64,000 nt of DNA from Sphingomonadales bacterium (GTDB taxonomy: Bacteria > Pseudomonadota > Alphaproteobacteria > Sphingomonadales > Sphingomonadaceae). The translations under genes were made by a program, and so were the position numbers. How positions within the stretch are numbered: position 1 is the stretch's first letter; each line of letters starts with the position of its first letter. The stretch is from the NCBI GenBank assembly GCA_009995225.1, contig JAACPW010000003.1, positions 62,001-126,000 on the forward strand. Reading direction: 5' to 3'. The notes under the pieces were generated by a model that was not told the origin of the DNA, ran no database searches, and saw only the letters and a list, made by a program, of their open reading frames with translations. Of this stretch, positions 9,189-19,965 are shown piece by piece.

Positions 9189-9884
9189 TCAGGCGGAGCG
9201 GCCGAGTGCATTAAGTGCGGCAATCAGATCACCGAACGAATCGATAACCGCGTCCGCACCCAGTTCGTGCGGGGGGGCGTCGCAATAGCCGTAAGCTGCC
9301 GCGATGACCGGAACCTCCGCCGCCTTGGCGCTGCGCACGTCATAGCTCGAATCGCCGATGAACACGAACCGACCGCCTCCCAGTGCCTCGCGCGCAGCAA
9401 GAACCGGAGCGGGGTGGGGCTTGGCGAGGTATTGGCCGTCCGGCCCCTTACCCATGCTGTCCCCGCCTATAACGGTTTCGAACATGTCGATGAGCCCGAG
9501 CTGCGTCAGCACCGAGCGGGCAAAGGCTTCAAATTTGTTGGTGACCACCGCCATACGAATGCCTTGCGCCGCCAGTTCCTCCAAGGATTCGCGCACGCCG
9601 GGGTAGGGTGCGGTGTGGACAGCATTGTGGCCTTCGTAATAGGCCAGCATCGCCTTGTAGAGCCGCCGAAATGTGTCCGCGTCCACGCCGCCTTGCGCGT
9701 CAATCGCACGGGCCAGCATGATCTTGGCGCCGCCGCCGATCAGGTCTTTCGAGCTTTCAACCGAGACCTCGGCAAAGCCACCTAGCGCCAAGGCATGATT
9801 TACCGCCGAGCCCAGGTCGCGGAAGGTATCGAGCAGCGTGCCGTCAAGGTCAAAGCCGATGGCATCAAAGGGGATCGCAGTCAT
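9189..9884 (-). CDS. gph: Phosphoglycolate phosphatase, HAD family
   Basis: A 231-residue HAD phosphatase. The catalytic motif FDLDGTLLDT carries the nucleophile Asp12 and Asp14, motif II is VVTNK, and motif IV is the GDSSYDVRSAKAA segment. Phosphoglycolate phosphatase removes the 2-phosphoglycolate formed during repair of oxidised DNA ends. The family also includes phosphatases of other small sugar phosphates, so the substrate is inferred. The ATG at 9884 starts five residues before the first beta strand; the frame is open further upstream but has no family resemblance there. Divergent from glmU with 76 bases between. Confidence 0.88.
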   Translation of the reverse strand: MTAIPFDAIGFDLDGTLLDTFRDLGSAVNHALALGGFAEVSVESSKDLIGGGAKIMLARAIDAQGGVDADTFRRLYKAMLAYYEGHNAVHTAPYPGVRESLEELAAQGIRMAVVTNKFEAFARSVLTQLGLIDMFETVIGGDSMGKGPDGQYLAKPHPAPVLAAREALGGGRFVFIGDSSYDVRSAKAAEVPVIAAAYGYCDAPPHELGADAVIDSFGDLIAALNALGRSA

Positions 9885-9960
9885 GTCGCGGGACGTGCCG
9901 GATGGTTCTTCAAACCGCAAGCATTTGCTGGCAGGTGCGGGTTTGCTTACAGGGGCTTTT

Positions 9961-11325
9961 ATGACCACGACGACGACACATCCTTTCGCCGCTATTATCC
10001 TTGCTGCCGGCAAAGGCACCCGGATGAAAAGCGATCTGCACAAGGTGCTGCATCCGATTGCAGGCAAGCCGATGCTGTTGCACCTGCTCGACAGTCTGGC
10101 CGAAGCCGCCTTAGATCGCACAGTGGTGGTGGCAGGAGACCGTCACGAACAGCTCGGTGCAGCCTTGGCGAAACGCGATGTCACCGTCGCGCTTCAAGAG
10201 CCGCAATTGGGCACAGCCCACGCCGCTTTGCAGGCCAAACCGGCGCTGGCGGACTTCCGCGGGCTGGTGCTGGTATGCTTCGGCGACTGCCCGATGGTAA
10301 AAGCCTATACGGTGCGCCGTTTGTTCGGCGCGCTCGAGGGCGGGGCCAAGGTCGCCGTGCTCGGTTTCTGCCCATCGGACCCGCTGGCCTATGGCCGCAT
10401 CATCGCCGACGTCGACGGCACTGTGCGCAAGATGGTCGAATACAAGGACGCCAATGATGCCGAACGCGCGGTCGATCTGTGCAATTCAGGCCTGATCGTC
10501 GCCCATTCGGACGATATGTGGCCGCTGCTCGAAGCCGTCGGCAATGACAATGCGCAGGGCGAATACTACCTGCCCGATGTCGCCACCCACGCGATTGCGC
10601 GCGGCGACAAGGTGGTGGTGATCGAGACGGATGCGGATGAAGTTGCTGGGATCAATTCCCGCGCCGAACTCGCCGGGGCCGAAGCCCGTTGGCAGGCTGC
10701 CCGCCGGTTGAAGGTGATGGACGAAGGCACCACCCTGATAGCGCCGGAGACGGTGTTCTTCGCTTACGACACGAAACTGGGCCGCGACGTGACCATCGAG
10801 CCCAACGTCTTCTTTGGCCCCGGCGTCGAAGTTTCGGACACCGTGCTGATCCGTGCCAACAGCCATATCGAAGGCGCGCGCCTCGCAACTGGCGTTAAGG
10901 TCGGGCCGTTTGCGCGGCTTCGCCCTGGCACCGTGCTGGAAGCCAACAGCTTCGTGGGCAATTTCGTCGAGGTGAAGAACGCCGTATTGGGTGAGGGCGC
11001 GAAAGCCAGCCACCTCACCTATCTGGGCGATGCCACGGTCGGCGCAGGCGCGAACATCGGCGCGGGTACGATCACCTGCAATTATGACGGGTATTTCAAG
11101 TACAAGACCACGATCGGGGAGCGGGCGTTCATCGGCTCGAACTCTGCGCTGGTCGCGCCGGTCACCATCGGCGCCGATGCGATCGTCGCAGCCGGATCGA
11201 CTGTCAGCCGCGATGTCGCTCCGGGTGAACTGCGAATGGTGCGTGCCGAACAATTGGTGAAAGATGGCTGGGCTGATCGTTTCCATGATGCGATGAAAAA
11301 GAAAAAGGCAGCGGAGAAAAAGTGA
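9961..11325 (+). CDS. glmU: Bifunctional GlmU (N-acetylglucosamine-1-phosphate uridyltransferase / glucosamine-1-phosphate acetyltransferase)
   Basis: A 454-residue enzyme making UDP-GlcNAc for peptidoglycan and lipopolysaccharide. The uridyltransferase half (about 1-230) has LAAGKGTRM at 14-22 and the GTAHA motif. The acetyltransferase half is a left-handed beta-helix with the FVEVKNAVLGEGAKASHLTY and GAGTITCNYDG segments. The end is Lys-rich. The ATG at 9961 gives standard length; the frame is open upstream without resemblance. The stop overlaps the GTG of the HNH-like gene by four bases, so the two are probably translated together. Confidence 0.97.
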   Translation: MTTTTTHPFAAIILAAGKGTRMKSDLHKVLHPIAGKPMLLHLLDSLAEAALDRTVVVAGDRHEQLGAALAKRDVTVALQEPQLGTAHAALQAKPALADFRGLVLVCFGDCPMVKAYTVRRLFGALEGGAKVAVLGFCPSDPLAYGRIIADVDGTVRKMVEYKDANDAERAVDLCNSGLIVAHSDDMWPLLEAVGNDNAQGEYYLPDVATHAIARGDKVVVIETDADEVAGINSRAELAGAEARWQAARRLKVMDEGTTLIAPETVFFAYDTKLGRDVTIEPNVFFGPGVEVSDTVLIRANSHIEGARLATGVKVGPFARLRPGTVLEANSFVGNFVEVKNAVLGEGAKASHLTYLGDATVGAGANIGAGTITCNYDGYFKYKTTIGERAFIGSNSALVAPVTIGADAIVAAGSTVSRDVAPGELRMVRAEQLVKDGWADRFHDAMKKKKAAEKK

Positions 11326-11588
11326 GCGACAACCTCAAATGCTGGCTGTGCGAGCGTCCCTTGGGCGAAATCGTGCAATGGCATCACCCCGTGCCCAAGG
11401 CCAAGAAGGGCAAAATCAAGGTGCCGGTTCACCCGATCTGCCACAAGACGATCCACGCAAACTTCACCAATAACGAGCTTGCCCGCATCGGCGACGATGC
11501 CAGCAAGATCCTCGATAATGCCGCCATCGCAAAGTTCGTCGCATGGGTGGCGAACAAGCCGGAGGATTTCGACGCGCCGACGCGGTAG
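11322..11588 (+). CDS. Small HNH-like zinc protein coupled to glmU
   Basis: An 88-residue basic protein. It has CWLC at residues 7-10, an LGEIVQWHHPVPKAKKGK segment and a VHPICHKTIHANFTNNEL segment, together resembling a minimal HNH nuclease fold with a zinc site (CxxC plus Cys-His) and a beta-beta-alpha metal centre. The GTG start lies inside the glmU stop (GTGA). Small proteins of this type are annotated HNH endonuclease in alphaproteobacteria, but nuclease activity is inferred. The link with cell-wall precursor synthesis may only be positional. Confidence 0.72.
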   Translation: MSDNLKCWLCERPLGEIVQWHHPVPKAKKGKIKVPVHPICHKTIHANFTNNELARIGDDASKILDNAAIAKFVAWVANKPEDFDAPTR

Positions 11589-11675
11589 GTGGCGGTGCCT
11601 GTATGATGCAACTTGGAACGTTCGGGCGGCTTATAGCGTAGGACTATCAAGACATCGCAATCAGGAGTTAGCGCC

Positions 11676-12272
11676 ATGAAAGCCGTCAAATGGATCGCCG
11701 CCAGTGTCGGCATAGCCGCCGTGGGCGCAGCCGCTGCCGTGTATGCCCAATCGCGTCAGACCGAAGAGCCCGACTTTGCCGTCATATCGGCGGAAGAGGA
11801 CTTCGAAATCCGTGATTATCCCGCGCTTCTCGTCGCCGAGGTCACCCATGACGGGAGCCGCGAGCGCGCCAGCGGCCCCAGCTTCCGGCGGTTGGCGGCG
11901 TACATTTTTGCGCAGGACCGTCCCGCAGGTGGCGACAGGATCGCCATGACCTCGCCGGTTCTTCAGGACGAAACTCAACCGGGCGAATGGCGGATGCGAT
12001 TTGTCATGCCGGCAAAATACACGCTCGAAACCCTGCCGCCCGCACCATCGGATATAGCCCTCACTCAGATGCCGGCCCGGCGCATGGCGGCCATCCGGTT
12101 TTCTGGCAACGGTTCGGCCCGCGATCTGGCGTTGATGGAGGCGCGGCTGCGCGACTGGATGGCGGCGCAAGGTCTGATGCCCGCAGGTGGGGCCGAGTTT
12201 GCCTTCTACGATGCGCCAATGGTGCCGGGGCCGCTGCGCCGCAACGAGGTGCTGATCCCCGTCGCACCGTAG
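11676..12272 (+). CDS. SOUL family heme-binding protein, exported
   Basis: A 198-residue protein with an N-terminal hydrophobic segment (about 5-25, ending VYAQ) that is a probable signal peptide or anchor. The rest matches the SOUL/HBP fold: FEIRDYPALLVAEV near the start, a RLAAYIF helix, IAMTSPVL, the WRMRFVMPAKYTLETLP strand pair and an IRFSGNG segment. SOUL proteins bind heme or related tetrapyrroles; their bacterial role is unknown. A CAGGAG site precedes the ATG. Convergent with the SciP-like gene. Confidence 0.88.
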   Translation: MKAVKWIAASVGIAAVGAAAAVYAQSRQTEEPDFAVISAEEDFEIRDYPALLVAEVTHDGSRERASGPSFRRLAAYIFAQDRPAGGDRIAMTSPVLQDETQPGEWRMRFVMPAKYTLETLPPAPSDIALTQMPARRMAAIRFSGNGSARDLALMEARLRDWMAAQGLMPAGGAEFAFYDAPMVPGPLRRNEVLIPVAP

Positions 12273-12294
12273 CGGGCACACCCAGTCCCCTGAC

Positions 12295-12576
12295 CTAAGC
12301 GTCCTGCATCCGCCCGGTATCGGCGCTCTTGTCAGCGCCGGTGTAATCACGCGCGGCCACCGGTGCGCTGGCAAGGTAATCCGCTTCCCATTGCGCGAAT
12401 TCGCTGCGGCTCAGCAGATAACGTGTCCGCGCTTCATTGAAGCTGATCGTCTTGTCATGGACAGCGCGAACGACATCGTCCTTGCGCGCCTTGGACCAGT
12501 GGACCCGGTGGGTTTTAGGAAGGGCATGGTAGCTTTTGATCGCATCAGCGATCGAAATATTGCTGGGGTAGGCCAT
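12295..12576 (-). CDS. DUF1153/SciP-like helix-turn-helix protein
   Basis: A 93-residue protein. Its middle reads VHWSKARKDDVVRAVHDK then TISFNEARTRYLLSRSEF, then AQW. This matches the DUF1153 pattern (W..RKAEVV.AV...LISLEEA..RY.L..EEF..W) of SciP, the Caulobacter protein that binds CtrA and blocks activation of its target promoters. Compared with SciP it lacks the usual PxLPPP lead-in and has a different, acidic C-terminal tail, so it may be a paralogue. GAGGAG precedes the ATG by eight bases. Two CtrA-like boxes lie 62-100 bases upstream of the start. A CtrA-pathway role is inferred. Confidence 0.75.
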   Translation of the reverse strand: MAYPSNISIADAIKSYHALPKTHRVHWSKARKDDVVRAVHDKTISFNEARTRYLLSRSEFAQWEADYLASAPVAARDYTGADKSADTGRMQDA

Positions 12577-12637
12577 TGCTTTGCTCCTCGTCGCTGTTCC
12601 TGTTCGCCCCCGATAACCGCAGTCTTGGCGGGCAGGC

Positions 12638-12676
12638 TTAACGCGAAGTTACCGGGCGGGGTTAAGTTTCCGTTGA
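12638..12676. promoter_or_regulatory. Two CtrA-like boxes upstream of the SciP-like gene
   Basis: The CtrA consensus is TTAA-N7-TTAA. Positions 12638-12652 read TTAA-N7-TTAC and 12662-12676 read TTAA-N7-TTGA. Each matches seven of eight fixed bases, in the same orientation, 24 bases apart start to start. They sit in the 216-base gap between the SciP-like gene and the S9 peptidase gene, upstream of the former. Imperfect boxes can arise by chance, though the surroundings are GC-rich. Confidence 0.42.
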
Positions 12677-12739
12677 GGAAACGTCCCGTGCCTGACCTGC
12701 GGCGAACCGAGCGCAATGTGTCGGACCGCTTTACAAACG

Positions 12740-12772
12740 AAAGGGCGGCGCCCTGTTCGGGAGCCGCCCTTT
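12740..12772 (-). terminator. Hairpin terminator downstream of the S9 peptidase gene
   Basis: Ten-base arms (12740-12749 and 12763-12772, each an A/T triplet plus GGGCGGC or its complement) flank a 13-base loop. It lies 20 bases past the minus-strand stop of the S9 peptidase. The T-run is only three bases long, so termination may be partial. Confidence 0.65.
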
Positions 12773-12792
12773 GGCAGGATTTGGGAGGATGG

Positions 12793-14955
12793 TCAGCCGC
12801 CGTTCGCGCTGTCCGCCGGGCCCATGAGCCGCTGCATAAGATAGACAAATTGCAGCGCCTGCAGCTTGGCGCGCTGGTCATTGTCGACCCCGCCGGAGTG
12901 GCCCCCGGTGGTGTCTTCGAAGTAGTAATAGGGCTGGCCCAGTTCCTTGAGCTTGGCCGCACCCTTGCGTGCGTGCGCAGGATGCGTGCGGTCATCTGCG
13001 GTCGAAGCCCACAGGAACGGCGCGGGGTAATCCACGCCCGCCACGATCTTCTGGTAGGGCGAATAGCCTTCGATCCAGGCGCGCTGTTCCGGGATGCGCG
13101 GATCGCCATATTCGCCGATCCACGAAGCGCCGCGCCCGATCAGGTGATAGCGCAGCATATCGAACAGCGGGATCTGAACGATCGCCGCATTCAGCAGGTC
13201 GGGCCGCTGGGTGAAGAACGTGCCGACCAGCAATCCGCCCTGCGAGCCGCCCTGGATGCCGAGGTGTTCGGGGCTGGTGACACCGCGTTTCACCAGATCC
13301 TCGCCCACGGCGATGAAATCGTCCCAGGTGCGCTGCTTGTTCTCGCGGATCGCGGTCTGGTGCCACATCGGCCCGAACTCGCCCCCGCCGCGCATATTGG
13401 CGAGCACATAGGCGCCGCCCTTTTCGACCCACAGCTTGCCCGTGGAGCCGAGGTAGCCGGGCAGGCGCGGCACCTGAAAGCCGCCATAGCCGGTGAGCAG
13501 GGTGGCGGTGGAGCCGTCCAGCACCATCCCCTTGGGCTTGACGATGAAATAGGGGATCTTCGTCCCGTCCTTGCTGACCGCCTCGTGCTGTTCGACGTCC
13601 ATCCCGGCGGCGTCGAAGTAGGACGGCGACTGTTTGACTTGCTCGAGCGCCAACCCGTCTTTCGCATAGTACCATGTGCTGGGGCTGAGGAAATCGGTCG
13701 AGGTGTACATGATCTCGTCCGTCTCGTCCGCCGAAGCGACGATCCCGACTGTGGCGTTGTCAGGCAGGGCAACCTGCGTACTGGTCCACTTGCCATCAGC
13801 GTAGTCGAATTTCAGCACCCGCCCGCGCACATTGTCGAGCAATTGCACGAACAGGCTGTTCTTGGTGATCTGCGCACCCAGCTTGGTCTGGCGTTCTCCC
13901 GGCGCCCAGACCAATGACATTTCCACGCCGTTGGGATCGGCCTTCCACGCTTCCAGATCAGCCGACACCAGCGAATCCGGTGCGAAGGTCTGGTCGCCGC
14001 GTGTCCATTCCTCGTCGGTCGAGAACAGGATCTGTCCGGCGATGATGCCGTAAGGGCTGGCCTTGGACGGCAGGTCGAGCTGCATCCACTCCCCGTCCTT
14101 CTCGAAATAATAGAGCCGCTCGTGGAAGGAAATGCCGCGATAGGCATATCGTCCGTGGATTGTCCCGCTGCCATCGCGCAGAACGGTGGCACCGGCCGAA
14201 ACATCGGTTTTTTCGCCCCGGAAGATTTCCGGCGCATCTTCGATCCGCGTGCCGCGTTTCCACAGGCGGGTGGTAAAGGGATATTCGCTCTCGGTCGTGG
14301 TTTCAGGCGAAAAATTGCGGCTCACCAGCATGGTGTCGCGTTCGATCCACTCTGCACCGCCCTGACTTTCATCGAGGACGAAGCCACCTTCGACAAAGCT
14401 TTTCGTGGTCATATCGAATTCGCGCGAAAGGCTTGCGTCCTTCCCGCCGTCAGATAGGCTGACCATGCAGTGCGTGCCTTCGGGCGGCAGGCAGGACGTT
14501 CCGGCATAGACCCACTCCTTGCCCTCAGCCTTGGCGAGCGCGTCAATGTCCAGAATGGTCTCCCACTCCGGCTTGTCCGTGCGCCAGCTCTCCAGCGTGG
14601 TGCGGCGCAGCAGGCCCTTGGGGTTCTTGGCGTCCTGCCAGAAATTGATCATCCCGTGCGGGGTGAAGGCGACACCGGGGATGCGGTCATCCGAATTGAA
14701 GATCGCCAGCGCCTCGGCCTTCAACTGCGCATAGCGCGGATCGGCCTCGAACGCGGCCAGCGTGCGTTCGTTTTCTTGCGCCACCCATGCCAGAGCCTCG
14801 GGGCTGCGGGCTTCTTCGAGCCAGATATAGGGGTCTTGCTCAAGGCCGGGGATGCCGTCCGCAGGAGGCTGGGTCGTGGTGCTCTGGGCGACAGCGCCGC
14901 TGGTTGCAGTAACTGTCATGGCAAGCGCCAATGCGAGAGTTGAGACAAGTTTCAA
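12793..14955 (-). CDS. Prolyl oligopeptidase family (S9) serine peptidase, exported
   Basis: A 720-residue protein with a signal peptide (about 1-24, ending AVAQ), then the short linker and QDPYIWLEE motif of S9 enzymes. An N-terminal beta-propeller precedes a C-terminal alpha/beta hydrolase domain. Catalytic residues are Ser571 in GGSQGG, an Asp near 654 in ADDRTHP and His686 in GGHSGG. The family cleaves short peptides, often after proline. The start is a TTG at 14955 with AAGGAGAGG seven bases upstream, which gives a complete signal peptide. A single gene, probably periplasmic. Confidence 0.92.
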   Translation of the reverse strand: MKLVSTLALALAMTVTATSGAVAQSTTTQPPADGIPGLEQDPYIWLEEARSPEALAWVAQENERTLAAFEADPRYAQLKAEALAIFNSDDRIPGVAFTPHGMINFWQDAKNPKGLLRRTTLESWRTDKPEWETILDIDALAKAEGKEWVYAGTSCLPPEGTHCMVSLSDGGKDASLSREFDMTTKSFVEGGFVLDESQGGAEWIERDTMLVSRNFSPETTTESEYPFTTRLWKRGTRIEDAPEIFRGEKTDVSAGATVLRDGSGTIHGRYAYRGISFHERLYYFEKDGEWMQLDLPSKASPYGIIAGQILFSTDEEWTRGDQTFAPDSLVSADLEAWKADPNGVEMSLVWAPGERQTKLGAQITKNSLFVQLLDNVRGRVLKFDYADGKWTSTQVALPDNATVGIVASADETDEIMYTSTDFLSPSTWYYAKDGLALEQVKQSPSYFDAAGMDVEQHEAVSKDGTKIPYFIVKPKGMVLDGSTATLLTGYGGFQVPRLPGYLGSTGKLWVEKGGAYVLANMRGGGEFGPMWHQTAIRENKQRTWDDFIAVGEDLVKRGVTSPEHLGIQGGSQGGLLVGTFFTQRPDLLNAAIVQIPLFDMLRYHLIGRGASWIGEYGDPRIPEQRAWIEGYSPYQKIVAGVDYPAPFLWASTADDRTHPAHARKGAAKLKELGQPYYYFEDTTGGHSGGVDNDQRAKLQALQFVYLMQRLMGPADSANGG

Positions 14956-15026
14956 ACGTCCTCTCCTTCGGGATTCCTGCGCAAGGTTGTGACGGCACGC
15001 GGACACAAAGGAAAGGGGATACAAAC

Positions 15027-15053
15027 AAAAAGGGCGGACCAACGGCCCGCCCT
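15027..15053 (-). terminator. Terminator of the F1 ATP synthase operon
   Basis: On the minus strand, seven-base arms (15047-15053 with 15031-15037) flank a nine-base loop and are followed by a run of T (A at 15027-15031 on the plus strand). It begins 25 bases past the atpC stop codon. Confidence 0.88.
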
Positions 15054-15077
15054 CATGTGATTTTTCAAGAGAAAATG

Positions 15078-15335
15078 TTAGCCCTCGACGTGTTCGGCCA
15101 GAACCGTGAGGCCCTTTTCATTCACCTCGGCAAAGCCGCCGCGCACCTGAATGATTTCGGGCGCTGCGTTCGCTGTGGCGAAGACCTGCACCGCGCCGTC
15201 GCGGATCGTGCTCATGAAGGGCGCGTGGCCCTCCAGCACGCCGAATTCGCCCTCGGTGCCGGGGACGACCACCATGTGGACATCCTCGGACCGGACGAGC
15301 TTGGCAGGGGTTACGAGTTCGAAGTGGAGGGGCAT
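15078..15335 (-). CDS. atpC: ATP synthase F1 subunit epsilon, short form
   Basis: An 85-residue subunit of the F1 central stalk, which couples rotation to catalysis. It contains only the N-terminal beta-sandwich ([27 protein letters not shown], the [16 protein letters not shown] end). The C-terminal helical hairpin, which inhibits ATP hydrolysis in E. coli epsilon (about 138 residues), is absent. Short epsilon subunits occur in other alphaproteobacteria, where the separate zeta protein can take over inhibition. Last gene of atpHAGDC, six bases after atpD. Confidence 0.95.
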   Translation of the reverse strand: MPLHFELVTPAKLVRSEDVHMVVVPGTEGEFGVLEGHAPFMSTIRDGAVQVFATANAAPEIIQVRGGFAEVNEKGLTVLAEHVEG

Positions 15336-15341
15336 GATGCC

Positions 15342-16820
<1,479 letters not shown>

Positions 16821-17690
16821 TTAGAGCGCTTCTGCGCCCGCGATAATTTCGATGAGTTCGGTGGTGATCGCGGCCTGGCGGCTGCGGTTGTACTGGATGG
16901 TCAGCTTCTGGATCAGGTCGCCCGCATTGCGCGTGGCGTTGTCCATCGCGTTCATCGAGGCGCCCTGTTCCGAAGCCTCGCGTTCCAGCAGCGCGCCGAA
17001 CAGCTGGGTGCGCACATAACGCGGCAGCAGCTCTTCGAGGATTTCCTCCTCGCTCGGCTCGTATTCGACCACCGAATCCAGCGCGACCACATCGGTCGGG
17101 GCAGGGACGGGAATCAGCTGGTTGATCGTCGGATCCTGCGCCAGTGCCGACTTAAAAGTCGGGTAGACGAGGTGCGCGATGTCGAACTTGCCGGCATCGA
17201 ACATGGCGATCAATTCGTTGGCGATGGCTTCAGCTTCGGCAAAGCCCGGTGTCTTGACCGTGCTGGTGTCGAAACCGCCCCCGATCAGCGTCGGGAACTC
17301 GCGCTTCAAAGGCGCGCGGCCTTTTTTGCCGACCAAGTAGAATTCCACCGTCTTGCCGGCCGCTATCAGCTCCTTCGCCTTGACCTTGGCAGCCTTGACG
17401 AGGTTCGAGTTCAGACCGCCGCACAGGCCCTTGTCGGTGTTGACCACCACGAGGAGGTGGCGCTGATCCGATCCGGTGCCAGCCAGCAGCCTGGGCGCGC
17501 TATCGCCCGCAACCTTGCCTGCCAGCGATGCCATCACCGCAGCAAGGCGCGTGGCATAGGGCCGGCCGGCCTCAGCCGCAGCTTGCGCCCGGCGCAGCTT
17601 GGCGGCTGCGACCATCTGCTTGGCCTTGGTGATCTTCTGGGTCGATTTGACCGAGTTGATCCGACCTTTCAGTTCCTTGAGTGAGGGCAC
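16821..17690 (-). CDS. atpG: ATP synthase F1 subunit gamma
   Basis: A 289-residue central stalk subunit. The N-terminal helix has the conserved start [20 protein letters not shown], and the C-terminal helix ([20 protein letters not shown]) pairs with it as the rotating coiled coil. The GLCGGLNSN motif lies near residue 90. Length is standard. It sits 12 bases after atpA and 21 before atpD. Confidence 0.97.
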   Translation of the reverse strand: MPSLKELKGRINSVKSTQKITKAKQMVAAAKLRRAQAAAEAGRPYATRLAAVMASLAGKVAGDSAPRLLAGTGSDQRHLLVVVNTDKGLCGGLNSNLVKAAKVKAKELIAAGKTVEFYLVGKKGRAPLKREFPTLIGGGFDTSTVKTPGFAEAEAIANELIAMFDAGKFDIAHLVYPTFKSALAQDPTINQLIPVPAPTDVVALDSVVEYEPSEEEILEELLPRYVRTQLFGALLEREASEQGASMNAMDNATRNAGDLIQKLTIQYNRSRQAAITTELIEIIAGAEAL

Positions 17691-17702
17691 TGGGCGGTGT
17701 CC

Positions 17703-19244
<1,542 letters not shown>

Positions 19245-19799
19245 TTAAGCCTGCATGGCTTTGGCAAGCGAGTTGAGACGGGTGCGGATCGAGGCATCAA
19301 TGCGCTGCGAACCAATGGTGACGACAAGGCCGCCAAGCAGGTCGGGATCGACCGAGGCGGTGAGCATGACCGTGCGACCTTCGCGCGCGGTCAGCTTGGT
19401 CTTGAGCGTGGCGAGCTGATCGTTCGACAGCGGGTGCGCGCTGGTGACGGTGGCGGTCACTTCGCCGCGCTGGGCTGCGGCAATCGCCTTGAAGGCGCTG
19501 ATGATCCCAGGCAGCTTGGCCAGACGGCGGTTGGCGGCCAGCACGCCGAGGAAGTTGGTGGTGAGGTCGCTGAGTTGCAGCTCCTTCGCCACGGCCGCCA
19601 TGGCCTTGCCCTGCACATCGCGGGCAAGTTCGGGATTGGTGGTCAGAGCGGCCAGATCGTTCGATTCGGCAAGCGCAGCGCTCAAGGTGCCGAGATCGCT
19701 CTCGACCGCAGTCACCTTACCGTTTTCAGCGGCAAGATCGAACAGGGCCGAGGCATAACGTCCAGCCAGACTAGCCTTGATACCGGCGGAAATATCCAC
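19245..19799 (-). CDS. atpH: ATP synthase F1 subunit delta
   Basis: A 184-residue peripheral stalk subunit (OSCP type) joining F1 to the b subunits. The N-terminal helical part has [11 protein letters not shown], and the C-terminal part has the family end [20 protein letters not shown] (hexamer-facing DLLGG.V segment). The start is a GTG at 19799, giving standard length; the open frame upstream would add about 22 residues unlike the family. First gene of the operon. Confidence 0.95.
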   Translation of the reverse strand: MDISAGIKASLAGRYASALFDLAAENGKVTAVESDLGTLSAALAESNDLAALTTNPELARDVQGKAMAAVAKELQLSDLTTNFLGVLAANRRLAKLPGIISAFKAIAAAQRGEVTATVTSAHPLSNDQLATLKTKLTAREGRTVMLTASVDPDLLGGLVVTIGSQRIDASIRTRLNSLAKAMQA

Positions 19800-19892
19800 G
19801 CGTGTGCAATCCTCTTGCGAAGCTTCAACGAAAAAATGCTTGGGCCTTGGGAGCGGCGAACGCACAGGAGCGCCGCCATTAAGGTTGGCGCG

Positions 19893-19921
19893 CGCCTAGC
19901 AATTGATTCCCGATGGTGCAA
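19893..19921 (-). promoter_or_regulatory. Candidate sigma-70-type promoter of the atp operon
   Basis: On the minus strand TTGCAC (19921-19916) and TAGGCG (19898-19893) are separated by 17 bases, about 94 bases upstream of the atpH GTG. The -35 is good and the -10 imperfect but of the CTAGGC kind common in this group. Read by eye only. Confidence 0.4.
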
Positions 19922-19965
19922 GCCGTGAGGGGCGGGAATTGTGCAGGTGCGAAGTGCCACCAGCC

